From Streptomyces sp. JH14 (lineage in GTDB: Bacteria; Actinomycetota; Actinomycetes; Streptomycetales; Streptomycetaceae): 64,000 nt of DNA. The notes below the pieces were generated by a model, which saw only the letters and a list, made by a program, of their open reading frames with translations, was not told the origin of the DNA and did no database searches. Below are positions 11,227 through 19,427 of the stretch, one piece after another. The stretch's first letter is position 1. The number at the start of each line of letters is the position of its first letter. A program made the position numbers and the translations under genes. The stretch lies in contig NZ_JAJNEL010000001.1 in the NCBI RefSeq assembly GCF_029428675.1, positions 1,984,001 to 2,048,000 on the forward strand, read 5' to 3'.

Positions 11227-12837
11227 TCAGATGTGGCCCGCGCCCGCGCCTGCCTCGGCGTTCGCACCACGCTTGGTGAGCGTGGCGACCAGTGCCGCGA
11301 TCACCGCGACGATGCCGGCGACCATGAACGCGGTGCTCATGCCGGACACGAACGTGTCATGCGCGACGCCCGTGATCTTCTCCACGACCGGCGCAGGCAC
11401 GTCGGATCCCACCGGCGGGATGCCGACCTCGACGGCCGACGACGCCTGGTCCAGCTGCTGGGGCGAGAGCGGCGGAAGCTTGGCGGCCGCCCAGTTGTCG
11501 GCCAGGTGGGAGTCGACCTGCGAAGCCATCACCGCGCCCAGCACCGCCGTACCGAGGCTGCCACCGACCTGCATGGCGGCCTGCTGCAGACCGCCCGCGA
11601 CGCCGGAGAGCTCCATCGGGGCGTTGCCCACGATGACCTCGGTGGCGCCGACCATCACCGGCGCGAGGCCGAGGCCGAGCAGGCCGAACCAGATGGACAT
11701 GGCCAGGGTGCCGGTGCCGGTGTTCAGCTGGGACATGCCGAACATGGCGACCGCCGTGCACACCATGCCGCCGACGAGCGGGACGCGGGGGCCGAGCTTG
11801 GTGATCAGCACACCCGCGAGCGGCGATCCGACGATCATCATGCCGGTCAGGGGCAGCAGGTGCAGACCGGCGTCGACGGCCTTCATGCCGTGCACGTTCT
11901 GCAGGTAGAAGGTGACGAAGAACAGTCCGCCCAGGAAGGCGAACGCCATCAGCACCATCAGGATCACACCCGCGGACAGCGGCACCGAGCGGAACATCGC
12001 CAGCGGGATCAGTGGCTCCCTGACGTTCTTCTGCGAGAACGCGAACACCACGAACAGGCCGACGGCGGCCGCCAGGAAGCCGACCGTCTTGAAGTCGCCC
12101 CAGCCCCACTCAGCGCCCTTGATGAGCGCCCAGATCAGGCAGAACATCGCCTGCGACAGCAGCACGATGCCGCCGATGTCGAAGGAGCGCGGCGCGTTGT
12201 CCGCCCGGTGGTCCTTGAGGATCACCACGCCGAGCAGGAGCGCGACCACACCGACCGGCACGTTGATGAAGAAGACGGACTGCCAGCTGACGTGCTCGAC
12301 GAGCACACCGCCGAGGATCGGGCCGCCCGCGGTCGAGGCGCCGATGACCATGCCCCAGATGCCGATCGCCATGTTCAGCTTCTCGGCCGGGAAGGTGGCG
12401 CGCAGCAGACCGAGCGCGGCGGGCATCAACAGGGCGCCGAAGAGGCCCTGCAGCACCCGGAAGGTGATGACCAGGGCCACGCTGTCGCAGAGGCCGATGG
12501 CCCCCGATGCCGCGGCGAAGCCGACGACACCGATCAGGAAGGTCTGGCGGTGACCGAACCGGTCGCCGAGCTTGCCCGCCGTGATCAGGGAGACCGCGAG
12601 TGCGAGCATGTAGCCGTTGGTGATCCACTGGACTTCGGCGAGCGAGGCGCCCAGATCCTGCTGGATGGCGGGGTTGGCGATCGCGACGATCGTGCCGTCG
12701 AGCGCGACCATCATCACGCCGATGGCCACGGAGAAGAGCGTCAGCCAGGGGTGGCCGCGCAGCCCCTTGGCCGGGGCGGGAGCGAGGGTGTCCTGCGGCT
12801 CCCGCGACGCCTTTTCTACGGTGGTCTGACTAGTCAT
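11227..12837 (-). CDS. DHA2-family (EmrB/QacA-type) MFS drug exporter
   Basis: A 536-residue transporter with about 14 membrane segments. It has MFS motif A-like GKLGDRFGHRQTFLIG, motif B-region VITFRVLQGLFGALLMPAAL, and the family's antiporter motif C region IGASTAGGPILGGVL. It exports drugs or metabolites by proton antiport. The substrate is unknown. ATG 12837 is 7 bases after a -10-like TAATCT, so the mRNA is probably leaderless. It is divergent from a TetR gene, and a 15-bp palindrome lies between its -35 and -10. Autoregulated TetR control of export is therefore the natural reading. Confidence 0.93.
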   Translation of the reverse strand: MTSQTTVEKASREPQDTLAPAPAKGLRGHPWLTLFSVAIGVMMVALDGTIVAIANPAIQQDLGASLAEVQWITNGYMLALAVSLITAGKLGDRFGHRQTFLIGVVGFAAASGAIGLCDSVALVITFRVLQGLFGALLMPAALGLLRATFPAEKLNMAIGIWGMVIGASTAGGPILGGVLVEHVSWQSVFFINVPVGVVALLLGVVILKDHRADNAPRSFDIGGIVLLSQAMFCLIWALIKGAEWGWGDFKTVGFLAAAVGLFVVFAFSQKNVREPLIPLAMFRSVPLSAGVILMVLMAFAFLGGLFFVTFYLQNVHGMKAVDAGLHLLPLTGMMIVGSPLAGVLITKLGPRVPLVGGMVCTAVAMFGMSQLNTGTGTLAMSIWFGLLGLGLAPVMVGATEVIVGNAPMELSGVAGGLQQAAMQVGGSLGTAVLGAVMASQVDSHLADNWAAAKLPPLSPQQLDQASSAVEVGIPPVGSDVPAPVVEKITGVAHDTFVSGMSTAFMVAGIVAVIAALVATLTKRGANAEAGAGAGHI

Positions 12838-12844
12838 GCGGGGG

Positions 12845-12874
12845 AGATTAGTGTCAGCCGCTGACAGTTGACAA
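12845..12874 (-). promoter_or_regulatory. MFS promoter with TetR-type operator
   Basis: On the minus strand TTGTCA (12869-12874), an 18-bp spacer and TAATCT (12845-12850). Inside the spacer is TGTCAGC-G-GCTGACA on this strand (12852-12866), a perfect 7-1-7 inverted repeat. Placement between the two promoter elements is classic for repression by the divergent TetR. Confidence 0.75.
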
Positions 12875-12925
12875 ACCATTTCACGAGTCGGTAACCCACA
12901 TGTAGCGCACAGGTACGCTGAGCCG

Positions 12926-12959
12926 GACGAAATAGCAGAAAAGACGAAATAGCAGAAAA
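12926..12959. repeat. Perfect 17-bp tandem duplication before the tetR gene
   Basis: GACGAAATAGCAGAAAA occurs twice head to tail, ending 13 bases before the GTG start. It is A-rich compared with its surroundings and lies in the regulator's leader or promoter. Confidence 0.85.
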
Positions 12960-12972
12960 GAGGACCGGTTCA

Positions 12973-13674
12973 GTGACCGAGGGGCAGCGAGCCGTGGTGC
13001 ACCCCACCGGACTGCGCGAGCGCAAGAAGCGGCACACCCGGGACGCCCTGTTGCACGCCGCCCTGGAACTCTTCACCACCCAGGGGTACGAAGAGACCAC
13101 CGTCGACGAGATCGTCGACGCCGTGGGTGTTTCGCAGCGCACCTTCTTCCGCTACTTCGCCAGCAAGGAGGAGGTCACCTTCGCCGTCCAGGAGATGGTG
13201 GAGTCGCGCTTCCTGGCGGAACTGCGCCGACGACCCGCCGCGGAGAACCCGTTCACCGCCATGCGCAGCGCAGTGCTGTGCGCCTGGAACAGCATCGGAG
13301 AGGCGATCGAGGAGCTCGTCACGGTCGAACTCCACATGCGCACGTACCGGATGATCGAGTCGACGCCCTCGCTGCTCGCCGCCCACCTGCGACGCAGCAT
13401 CGACCTGGAGAACCAGATCGCCGAGGTGGTGGCCGCACGCGAGGGCCTCGACGTCGCGACGGATCCGCGGCCGCGGGTCGCCGTCGCCGCGTTCTCCGCG
13501 GTCATGCGGGTGACCGGGCAGCTGTGGGGACAGGGGCAGGACACCGGTATCGAGTCGCTGCGCGCACTGACCGAGGTCTATCTGGACCATCTCGGACCGG
13601 CACTTGCGGGGAACTGGCGCACGCCGGTCGAACGGACCGCCGAGAAGCCGGCGACCCGTGACGAACAAACCTGA
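12973..13674 (+). CDS. TetR-family transcriptional regulator
   Basis: A 233-residue regulator. The N-terminal HTH (TRDALLHAALELFTTQGYEET, DAVGVSQRTFFRYFASKEE, residues ~18-70) is typical; the C-terminal part is the variable ligand domain. GTG 12973 has GAGGA 8 bases upstream. It is divergent from the DHA2 exporter, whose promoter carries a 7-1-7 palindrome, so it is most likely the exporter's repressor, responding to the exported compound. Confidence 0.93.
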   Translation: MTEGQRAVVHPTGLRERKKRHTRDALLHAALELFTTQGYEETTVDEIVDAVGVSQRTFFRYFASKEEVTFAVQEMVESRFLAELRRRPAAENPFTAMRSAVLCAWNSIGEAIEELVTVELHMRTYRMIESTPSLLAAHLRRSIDLENQIAEVVAAREGLDVATDPRPRVAVAAFSAVMRVTGQLWGQGQDTGIESLRALTEVYLDHLGPALAGNWRTPVERTAEKPATRDEQT

Positions 13675-13852
13675 GAATTAACCCAATTCCGTACACCCGT
13701 GTGCCGAATGCCTCACAAGCGAGCATGACGGACTTCACAACACCCGTGCCACGACCGCCACATGGAGCACCCGCGAGGCGTGGGAGTGCGGCGGAGCGTG
13801 CGGATCGCGCGCACGGAGCGTAAGCAAACTCCCCCTCAATTCCCGATTGTCG

Positions 13853-13902
13853 GGTGACGTGTGTCACCTGCTTCACAGCAGTCGTCGTGCGTCTCCTAGG
13901 GT
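13853..13902 (+). promoter_or_regulatory. Candidate promoter and palindrome of the hydrolase gene
   Basis: TTCACA (13872-13877), a 19-bp spacer and TAGGGT (13897-13902) lie 8 bases before the GTG at 13911. Just upstream is GGTGAC-GTGT-GTCACC (13853-13868), a perfect 6-bp inverted repeat that could bind a regulator. Confidence 0.45.
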
Positions 13903-13910
13903 GGGCGGCA

Positions 13911-15113
13911 GTGACTTCCTTCGACTCCTCCCCCACGCTGACCGCATGGCGCGCACTCCTCGCCGTCGCGGTCGTGTTCGTGATGCTGGCGACCACGGGC
14001 TGGACCGCCGTGCGTCACCAACGCTCCGACGAGCCACGCGACATCGCGCTCACCTCCTGGGCGCGGGGCCGGATAGCGGGTCACGCCCTGCCGGACGTCG
14101 ATGCGCCGCCGCACCGGCTGGCCACGTTCTTCACCTCGCTCACCGCAGCGCAGCGCACCGCGCTCGCCGACACCTACCCCTTGGTCGTCGGCAATCTGAA
14201 CGGCGCCCCGGTCACCCTGCGCTACCACGCCAACCGGCTGGCCCTGAAGCAGGCACGGACGGCCGAACGGGACCGCATGCACGACGCCCGGCTCTCCCCC
14301 GAGGGCCGCGACGACGCGTTCCAGCGGATGCAGCGCTTCGAGTCGATGCTCGCCCACGGCCGGCACTTCCTGGCCTTCGACCCGTCAGGGAGAGGCCACG
14401 CCGCCGAGGTCTTCGGCGATCTCGACCGGGCCCAGCGGGTCTCGTTGGTCGTGCCCGGCGTCGACACGAACCTGATGACGCTGGAGCGGTCGGGGGCGAA
14501 GACCAACGCCGCCCCCGTCGGCATGGCGAAATCGCTGTACGCGGCGGAGCGCGCCGCGAGTCCCGCCACCCGGACCGCGGTCATCGCCTGGGCCGACTAC
14601 ACCGCGCCCGCCGGTATCGGGATGGACGCCGTCCTCGGAAACCTCGCCGAGCGCGGTGCGGTCCGGCTGCGCGCGCTCGTCGGCGCGCTGCCCGGTACCT
14701 CGAAGGTCTCGCTGTTCTGCCACAGCTACGGCTCCGTGCTGTGCGGTGTCGCCGCGCACGAACTGCCCTCCCGGGTCACCGACATCGCGGTCGCGGGCAG
14801 CCCCGGCATGCGGGTGCAGAACGCCGCGCAGCTGCACACCACAGCCGATGTCTGGGCGATGCGGGACCGCGACGACTGGATCGAGGACGTGCCGAACATG
14901 GAGGTCGGCGGGCTCGGCCACGGGGCCGATCCGGTGGACCGGGGGTTCGGCGCGCGCGTCGCCTCGGCGGGCGACGCGAGTGGGCACAGCGGCTATTTCG
15001 AGCCGGGCACCGAGAGCCTCAGCAACTTCGCGGCCATCGGCGTCGGCGCATACGGTGCGGTGACCTGTGCGAGCGCCGACAGCGCCTGTCGCGAGGGAAT
15101 TTCCGGCGCCTGA
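13911..15113 (+). CDS. Membrane-anchored or secreted alpha/beta hydrolase (DUF1023 type)
   Basis: A 400-residue protein. Residues ~10-38 form an uncleaved-signal-like membrane segment (LLAVAVVFVMLATTGWTAV). The rest is the DUF1023 alpha/beta-hydrolase found widely in actinobacteria. The nucleophile elbow is CHSYGSVLCG, preceded by VVPGVDTN, and late HSGYFEP would supply the catalytic His. The active site is predicted outside the membrane. GTG 13911 is chosen for GGGTGGGCGG upstream and the nearby -10. An in-frame GTG at 13854 would overlap the upstream palindrome. Substrate unknown. Confidence 0.85.
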   Translation: MTSFDSSPTLTAWRALLAVAVVFVMLATTGWTAVRHQRSDEPRDIALTSWARGRIAGHALPDVDAPPHRLATFFTSLTAAQRTALADTYPLVVGNLNGAPVTLRYHANRLALKQARTAERDRMHDARLSPEGRDDAFQRMQRFESMLAHGRHFLAFDPSGRGHAAEVFGDLDRAQRVSLVVPGVDTNLMTLERSGAKTNAAPVGMAKSLYAAERAASPATRTAVIAWADYTAPAGIGMDAVLGNLAERGAVRLRALVGALPGTSKVSLFCHSYGSVLCGVAAHELPSRVTDIAVAGSPGMRVQNAAQLHTTADVWAMRDRDDWIEDVPNMEVGGLGHGADPVDRGFGARVASAGDASGHSGYFEPGTESLSNFAAIGVGAYGAVTCASADSACREGISGA

Positions 15114-15207
15114 GACGTCTGACGCGCGTAGAGAGCCGCAACGGACCATGAACTGCGGCGTACGCCGAGGGGGGACGTGCGGGCAAGTGCCGCATACGAT
15201 GAGGCAC

Positions 15208-16161
15208 ATGGGTGATGTGCTGGCCGGAATTCATGCCACCTGGGAGTTCGACACCGACTCCGTGCTCATCCGCTTCGAACGGGGGATCCGCACGCCGAAG
15301 CTCTTCCACAGTCTGCGTGAACGCCGCATTCCGCACGCGGCGCTGTCGTCGGTGACGCTGACCCCGGGCAAGCGCGGCACGGTGGTGCTGCACGCGGTGC
15401 CGAGACCCGGTGCCGATCCGCTGCTGGACGCGGCGGCCGGGCAGCTGAAGGACGGCTGCGATCCGTACCGGCTGGTCCTGCCGGCCGAACGCGAGACGCT
15501 CGCCGAGTACTACGCGGACGAGCTGCGCGCCCTGCTCGGGCCGGATGCGGCGGAGCCCGCCGAACGCTTCCTGGTCGCGGCACCCGAGGCACCGATGCAG
15601 TTCAAGGCGTACGACGGCAGGGCCAGCTTCGACGGGGACCGGATCTCGTTCCGGTGGTTCTGGACGGGCGCCTCGACGGCGAAGTGGAAAGCGGGCGACC
15701 AGACGTTTCCGGTCAGTGAGCTGAGCGGGATCGAGTGGCGCTCGCCGGAGGCCTTCGACGGCTATCTGCGGCTGGTGCCGCGGGGCGCGGAGGGCGTGGG
15801 CACGGGAGCGGGCGGGGTCACGGCGCCGGGTGCGGCACTCCGCACCGACGCCATGCCGCCCGGTCCGCAGGCGGTGGCCCCCCGGCCCACCCAGGCCGAT
15901 CAGGACCCGGCCGCGGTGATCTTCGGTCTCGGCTACGGCCCGGTGCACGAGTCGCTGCCGTTCGCCGCCGCCGTACTGGAGTCCGTACGCCGGAAACACT
16001 CCGCGGCCGGCGCGCCGGCCACCGCACTGGCGCTTGCGGGGCGGCGCGATCCGGCGGACATCGCGGAGCGGATCCGGCACCTCGGGGAACTGCACCAGGC
16101 CGGTCTGGTGACGGACGACGAGTTCAGCGCGAAGAAGGCCGAGCTCCTCGCGGAACTGTAG
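15208..16161 (+). CDS. DUF4429 and SHOCT domain protein
   Basis: A 317-residue protein. Two DUF4429-type beta domains (residues ~5-105 and ~130-215) are followed by a Pro/Gly-rich linker. A C-terminal SHOCT motif (IAERIRHLGELHQAGLVTDD, then EFSAKKAELL) is the usual oligomerisation tail. No signal or membrane segment is present. ATG 15208 follows TACGAT at leaderless spacing; ATG 15199 is in frame and possible. Function not known; DUF4429 looks PH-like, so lipid or protein binding is conceivable. Confidence 0.85.
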   Translation: MGDVLAGIHATWEFDTDSVLIRFERGIRTPKLFHSLRERRIPHAALSSVTLTPGKRGTVVLHAVPRPGADPLLDAAAGQLKDGCDPYRLVLPAERETLAEYYADELRALLGPDAAEPAERFLVAAPEAPMQFKAYDGRASFDGDRISFRWFWTGASTAKWKAGDQTFPVSELSGIEWRSPEAFDGYLRLVPRGAEGVGTGAGGVTAPGAALRTDAMPPGPQAVAPRPTQADQDPAAVIFGLGYGPVHESLPFAAAVLESVRRKHSAAGAPATALALAGRRDPADIAERIRHLGELHQAGLVTDDEFSAKKAELLAEL

Positions 16162-16177
16162 GCGGCGTGCGCAGGCC

Positions 16178-17194
16178 CTATTCGCGCGCTGCGGACGTCG
16201 AGCTCATGTCCGGGTAGCGGTCGCCCGCCACCTGGCCCGCGATCGGCTCCAGCACGGCCAACTCCTCCGGCGTGAGGGTGAGCCGGGTCGCCCCGACGTT
16301 CTCCAGCAGCCGGCTGCGCTTGCGGGTGCCGGGGATCGGGACCACGGTCAGGCCGTGCACCTCGGCGCGCTGCTGCACCCAGGCGAGCGCCACCTGCGCG
16401 GCCGTCGCCCCGTGCGCCGCCGCGATCTTGTGGACGGGTTCCAGCAGGGCGGCGTTCGTCTTTGCGTTGTCGCCGGTGAAGCGGGGCTGGTACTGGCGGA
16501 AGTCGCCCTTCGACAGGTCCTTGGCGGCGTCGGCGAACGCCCCGGTCAGGAAGCCGCGGCCGAGCGGCGAGTAGGGCACGAAGGTCACCCCGAGTTCGAC
16601 CGCCGCAGGTACGGCGCTGCGCTCGACGTCCCGGCTGAAGAGGGACCACTCGGACTGCAGGGCGGCGATCGGGTGCACGGCGTACGCCTCGCGCAGCTCC
16701 GCCCCGGTCACCTCGCTCAGCCCGAGCTGCTTGACCTTGCCCTGCTGCACCAGTTCGGCCATCGCGCCGACGGACTCGGCCAGCGGGACGGCGGGGTCGC
16801 GGCGGTGCATGTAGTACAGGTCGATGACGTCGGTGCCGAGCCGGCGCAGGCTGTCCTCGACGGCCTGCCGGATGTACGCGGGGTCGTTGCGCACGGCCCG
16901 GTACCGCGGGTCGTCCGCCTTCCGCTCTATGGCGAACTTCGTGGCGAGGGTGATCTCGTCCCGGTGCGCCGCGACGAACGGGGCGAGGAACGTCTCGTTG
17001 GCACCGCTCCCGTAGATGTCCGCGGTGTCGAAGAGCGTGACGCCCGCCTCCAGCGCGGCCTCCAGGGTGTCCCGGGCGGCGGCTTCGTCGGTGTCTCCGT
17101 AGAACTCGCTCATGCCCATGCAGCCGAGTCCCTGCACGCCCACCCGCGGGCCGCCGTCGCCGAGCTCCACGGTGGCGATCTTGTTGTCAGTCAT
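16178..17194 (-). CDS. Aldo/keto reductase
   Basis: A 338-residue NADPH-dependent (beta/alpha)8 oxidoreductase. It has the catalytic set: Asp and Tyr in LFDTADIYGSG, Lys in LATKF and His in YYMHRRDP. The cofactor end is VVPIPGTRKRSRLLEN. The ATG overlaps the stop of the upstream merR gene (TGATG), which implies translational coupling and a two-gene operon under the MerR-type promoter. It probably detoxifies a reactive carbonyl that the MerR protein senses (inference). Confidence 0.93.
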   Translation of the reverse strand: MTDNKIATVELGDGGPRVGVQGLGCMGMSEFYGDTDEAAARDTLEAALEAGVTLFDTADIYGSGANETFLAPFVAAHRDEITLATKFAIERKADDPRYRAVRNDPAYIRQAVEDSLRRLGTDVIDLYYMHRRDPAVPLAESVGAMAELVQQGKVKQLGLSEVTGAELREAYAVHPIAALQSEWSLFSRDVERSAVPAAVELGVTFVPYSPLGRGFLTGAFADAAKDLSKGDFRQYQPRFTGDNAKTNAALLEPVHKIAAAHGATAAQVALAWVQQRAEVHGLTVVPIPGTRKRSRLLENVGATRLTLTPEELAVLEPIAGQVAGDRYPDMSSTSAARE

Positions 17195-17655
17195 CAGCCG
17201 CAAGGCCTTTCCGGCGCCCGGCGGGCGCTCGCATAGAAGTCGATCTTGTAGTCGAGAACGGCGAGGGTGTCCTGGAGCTCCGCGATCCGCGTCATCACAT
17301 CGCGGCGGGTCGCCTCCAGCAGCTCCTGCCGCTCCTCGAAGGTGTGCTCGCCCTCACGCAGCAGTTCCGCGTACCTGACCATGTCGGCGACCGGCATCCC
17401 GGTCAGCCGCAGCTTGCCGACGAAGGCCAGCCAGTCCAGATCCCGGTTGGTGAAGCGGCGCTGTCCGGTGTGCGACCGGTCGACGTGCGGCATCAGCCCG
17501 ATCCGCTCGTACCAGCGCAGGGTGTGCGCGGTGAGCCCGGTGAAGGCGACGACCTCGCTGATGGTGTAGCGGTCCTGGCCCTCGGGGCGCGGATGCGCCC
17601 GCGGGGCCGATGCACAGGCGTCCGTCGCTGCGGAAGTGCTCTCCATCACCGTCAT
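17194..17655 (-). CDS. MerR-family regulator
   Basis: A 153-residue regulator. The winged HTH is YTISEVVAFTGLTAHTLRWY with IGLMPHVDRSHTGQRRF (residues ~30-65), then DLDWLAFVGKLRLTGMPV and a coiled-coil dimerisation helix. No metal-binding cysteine cluster is present, so a small-molecule or carbonyl signal is more likely than a metal. ATG 17655 falls about where transcription should start from the adjacent 19-bp-spacer promoter, so translation may be leaderless. GTG 17649 and ATG 17646 are alternatives. Its stop overlaps the aldo/keto reductase start. Confidence 0.9.
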   Translation of the reverse strand: MTVMESTSAATDACASAPRAHPRPEGQDRYTISEVVAFTGLTAHTLRWYERIGLMPHVDRSHTGQRRFTNRDLDWLAFVGKLRLTGMPVADMVRYAELLREGEHTFEERQELLEATRRDVMTRIAELQDTLAVLDYKIDFYASARRAPERPCG

Positions 17656-17662
17656 GACCTCC

Positions 17663-17693
17663 ACGCTAGAACCTTGGAGTGCACTCGAAGCAA
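17663..17693 (-). promoter_or_regulatory. MerR-type promoter with 19-bp spacer and dyad
   Basis: On the minus strand TTGCTT (17688-17693), a 19-bp spacer, and TAGCGT (17663-17668). The overlong spacer contains CTTGGAGTGCACTCGAAG (plus strand, 17673-17690), an 18-bp dyad with one mismatched pair and a perfect GAGTGCACTC core. A 19-bp spacer with a central dyad is the hallmark of promoters twisted by MerR proteins. Confidence 0.8.
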
Positions 17694-17767
17694 GCGCAAT
17701 CGGTGGCAGGCTTTCCGGCCACCGGCCGGATGCCGGGGCTTCGGCGGCAGGTCTTAGTCTCGTAGTC

Positions 17768-18592
17768 ATGCAGAGCCTGGCGATGATCGAGAACTGGCCC
17801 GTCCCCACCGCGGCGGCCGCCGTACTGCGAGCGGACGGCACCGTCGTCGGCACCCACGGGCCGACCGCGCACCGCTTCCCGCTCGCCTCCGTGACCAAGC
17901 CGATCGCCGCCTATGCCGCGCTCGTGGCGTACGAGGAAGGTGCGGTCGAGCTCGACGAACCGGCCGGACCGGAGGGTTCCACCGTCCGGCACCTGCTCGC
18001 GCACACCAGCGGGCTGGCCTTCGACGAGCACCGGGTGACGGCCGCTCCCGGCACCCGGCGCCTGTACTCCAACGCGGGCTTCGAGGTGCTCGGCGACCAC
18101 ATCGCCAAGGCCACCGACATCCCGTTCCCCGATTATGTGCGCCAGGCGGTCCTGGAGCCGCTCGGCATGGTGGCGACCACGCTGGACGGCTCGCCCGCCC
18201 GGGACGGCGTCTCGACCGTCGACGACCTGGTGCGGTTCGCGGCGGAGGTGCAGGCACCGCGGCTGCTCGACCCGCGGACGGTGCTGGCCGCGCAGACCGT
18301 CGTGCACCCCGGCCTGAAGGGCGTCCTGCCGGGCTACGGTCACCAGAACCCCAACGACTGGGGGCTCGGTTTCGAGATCCGCGACCACAAGTCGCCGCAC
18401 TGGACGGGCGCTTCCTCGTCCCCGGCGACCTTCGGGCACTTCGGCCAGTCCGGCACGTTCCTGTGGATCGACCCCGCCGCGGGTGCGGGCTGCATCGCCC
18501 TGACCGACCGGGCCTTCGGCCCGTGGGCGGTCGAGGTCTGGCCGCCGTTCACGGACGCGGTGCTCGCGGAGCTGGGCCGTTCAGCGGGGTAG
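17768..18592 (+). CDS. Serine hydrolase of the beta-lactamase / penicillin-binding fold
   Basis: A 274-residue protein with the class C-like SxxK motif SVTK (41-44), YSN (100-102) and HFGQSG (224-229) at the KTG position. It lacks a signal peptide, so it is probably a cytoplasmic esterase or peptidase rather than a resistance enzyme. ATG 17768 is 7 bases past TAGTCT, suggesting a leaderless message. It is divergent from the merR-reductase pair. The replacement of KTG by HxG is common in family VIII esterases. Confidence 0.88.
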   Translation: MQSLAMIENWPVPTAAAAVLRADGTVVGTHGPTAHRFPLASVTKPIAAYAALVAYEEGAVELDEPAGPEGSTVRHLLAHTSGLAFDEHRVTAAPGTRRLYSNAGFEVLGDHIAKATDIPFPDYVRQAVLEPLGMVATTLDGSPARDGVSTVDDLVRFAAEVQAPRLLDPRTVLAAQTVVHPGLKGVLPGYGHQNPNDWGLGFEIRDHKSPHWTGASSSPATFGHFGQSGTFLWIDPAAGAGCIALTDRAFGPWAVEVWPPFTDAVLAELGRSAG

Positions 18593-18643
18593 TGCCCGCC
18601 GGGCGCCGGCGGTGGTGCGGTCCGGGGCGACGCGCGGCCCCGG

Positions 18644-19300
18644 TCAGCCGGCCAGCTCCCACACCAGCACCTGTGCCGGTATCTCCGCCGCCAGTTCCAG
18701 CCCCACCGCCCCTGTGATCCGTGCCGCGTCCCCCGGGCCGAGCGTCTCGCCGTCCAGGCGCACCTCTCCGGCCACCACATGCACATACGCCCGCGCCGCG
18801 TCCGGCACCGCCGTGCGCTCCCCCGCGGTCAGCCTGCGTACGTGCAGCATCGCGGCGGCTTCCGGGAGGGCGTACGGGGTGGAGTCGGCGATGCCGGCGA
18901 CGGTCGTGTACGAGGGTTCGCCGCCCGGTTCGAGCGGCGCCAGCCACATCTGAAGGAACGTCAGCGGTACGTCCCCCTCGTTGCGTTCGACGTGCCGCAC
19001 ACCGGCCGCCGCGCTGAGGTGCTGGACGCCCCCGGCCCGTACGCGTGTGGCATGACCGGCCGAGTCCCGGTGGGTCAGCTCGCCCTCGACGACCCAGGTC
19101 ACGATCTCCGTGTGACTGTGCGGATGCTCGTCGAAGCCCGCACCGGGCGCCAGCCGTTCCTCGTTGCAGGCCAGGATCGCGCCGAAGCGCAGATTGTCCG
19201 GGTCGTAGAAGGAGCCGAAGGAGAAGGCGTGCCGGGACACGATGCCCGCGGCCTCGTCCCCGCCCGGATACCGGTCGTCCGCGCGCTGTACGGAAATCAC
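18644..19300 (-). CDS. Pirin family protein
   Basis: A 218-residue bicupin. The N-terminal cupin carries the metal-site residues in FDEHPHSHTEIVTWVVEGEL, and the opening HAFSFGSFYDPDN is typical of the pirin/YhaK family; the second cupin is degenerate. Some members are quercetinases, others redox sensors; the role here is not known. GTG 19300 is 6 bases past TACCGT, so probably leaderless. It is divergent from fasR. Confidence 0.88.
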   Translation of the reverse strand: MISVQRADDRYPGGDEAAGIVSRHAFSFGSFYDPDNLRFGAILACNEERLAPGAGFDEHPHSHTEIVTWVVEGELTHRDSAGHATRVRAGGVQHLSAAAGVRHVERNEGDVPLTFLQMWLAPLEPGGEPSYTTVAGIADSTPYALPEAAAMLHVRRLTAGERTAVPDAARAYVHVVAGEVRLDGETLGPGDAARITGAVGLELAAEIPAQVLVWELAG

Positions 19301-19427
19301 CGCTCCACGGTATCCCGGCGCGGCGCACGCGCGGCGGGGCAGGAGATGTCCGCCCGCTACCGGGCAGTACGACCCGCGGCCGCCCCGGCCCTCCGTGCTC
19401 GTGCCCCGATAAGGCAGTCTTGTCTCC

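Noticed and set aside
17768..18592. Antibiotic-resistance beta-lactamase
   Set aside because: No signal peptide and HxG replaces KTG; an esterase or peptidase of the same fold is more likely.
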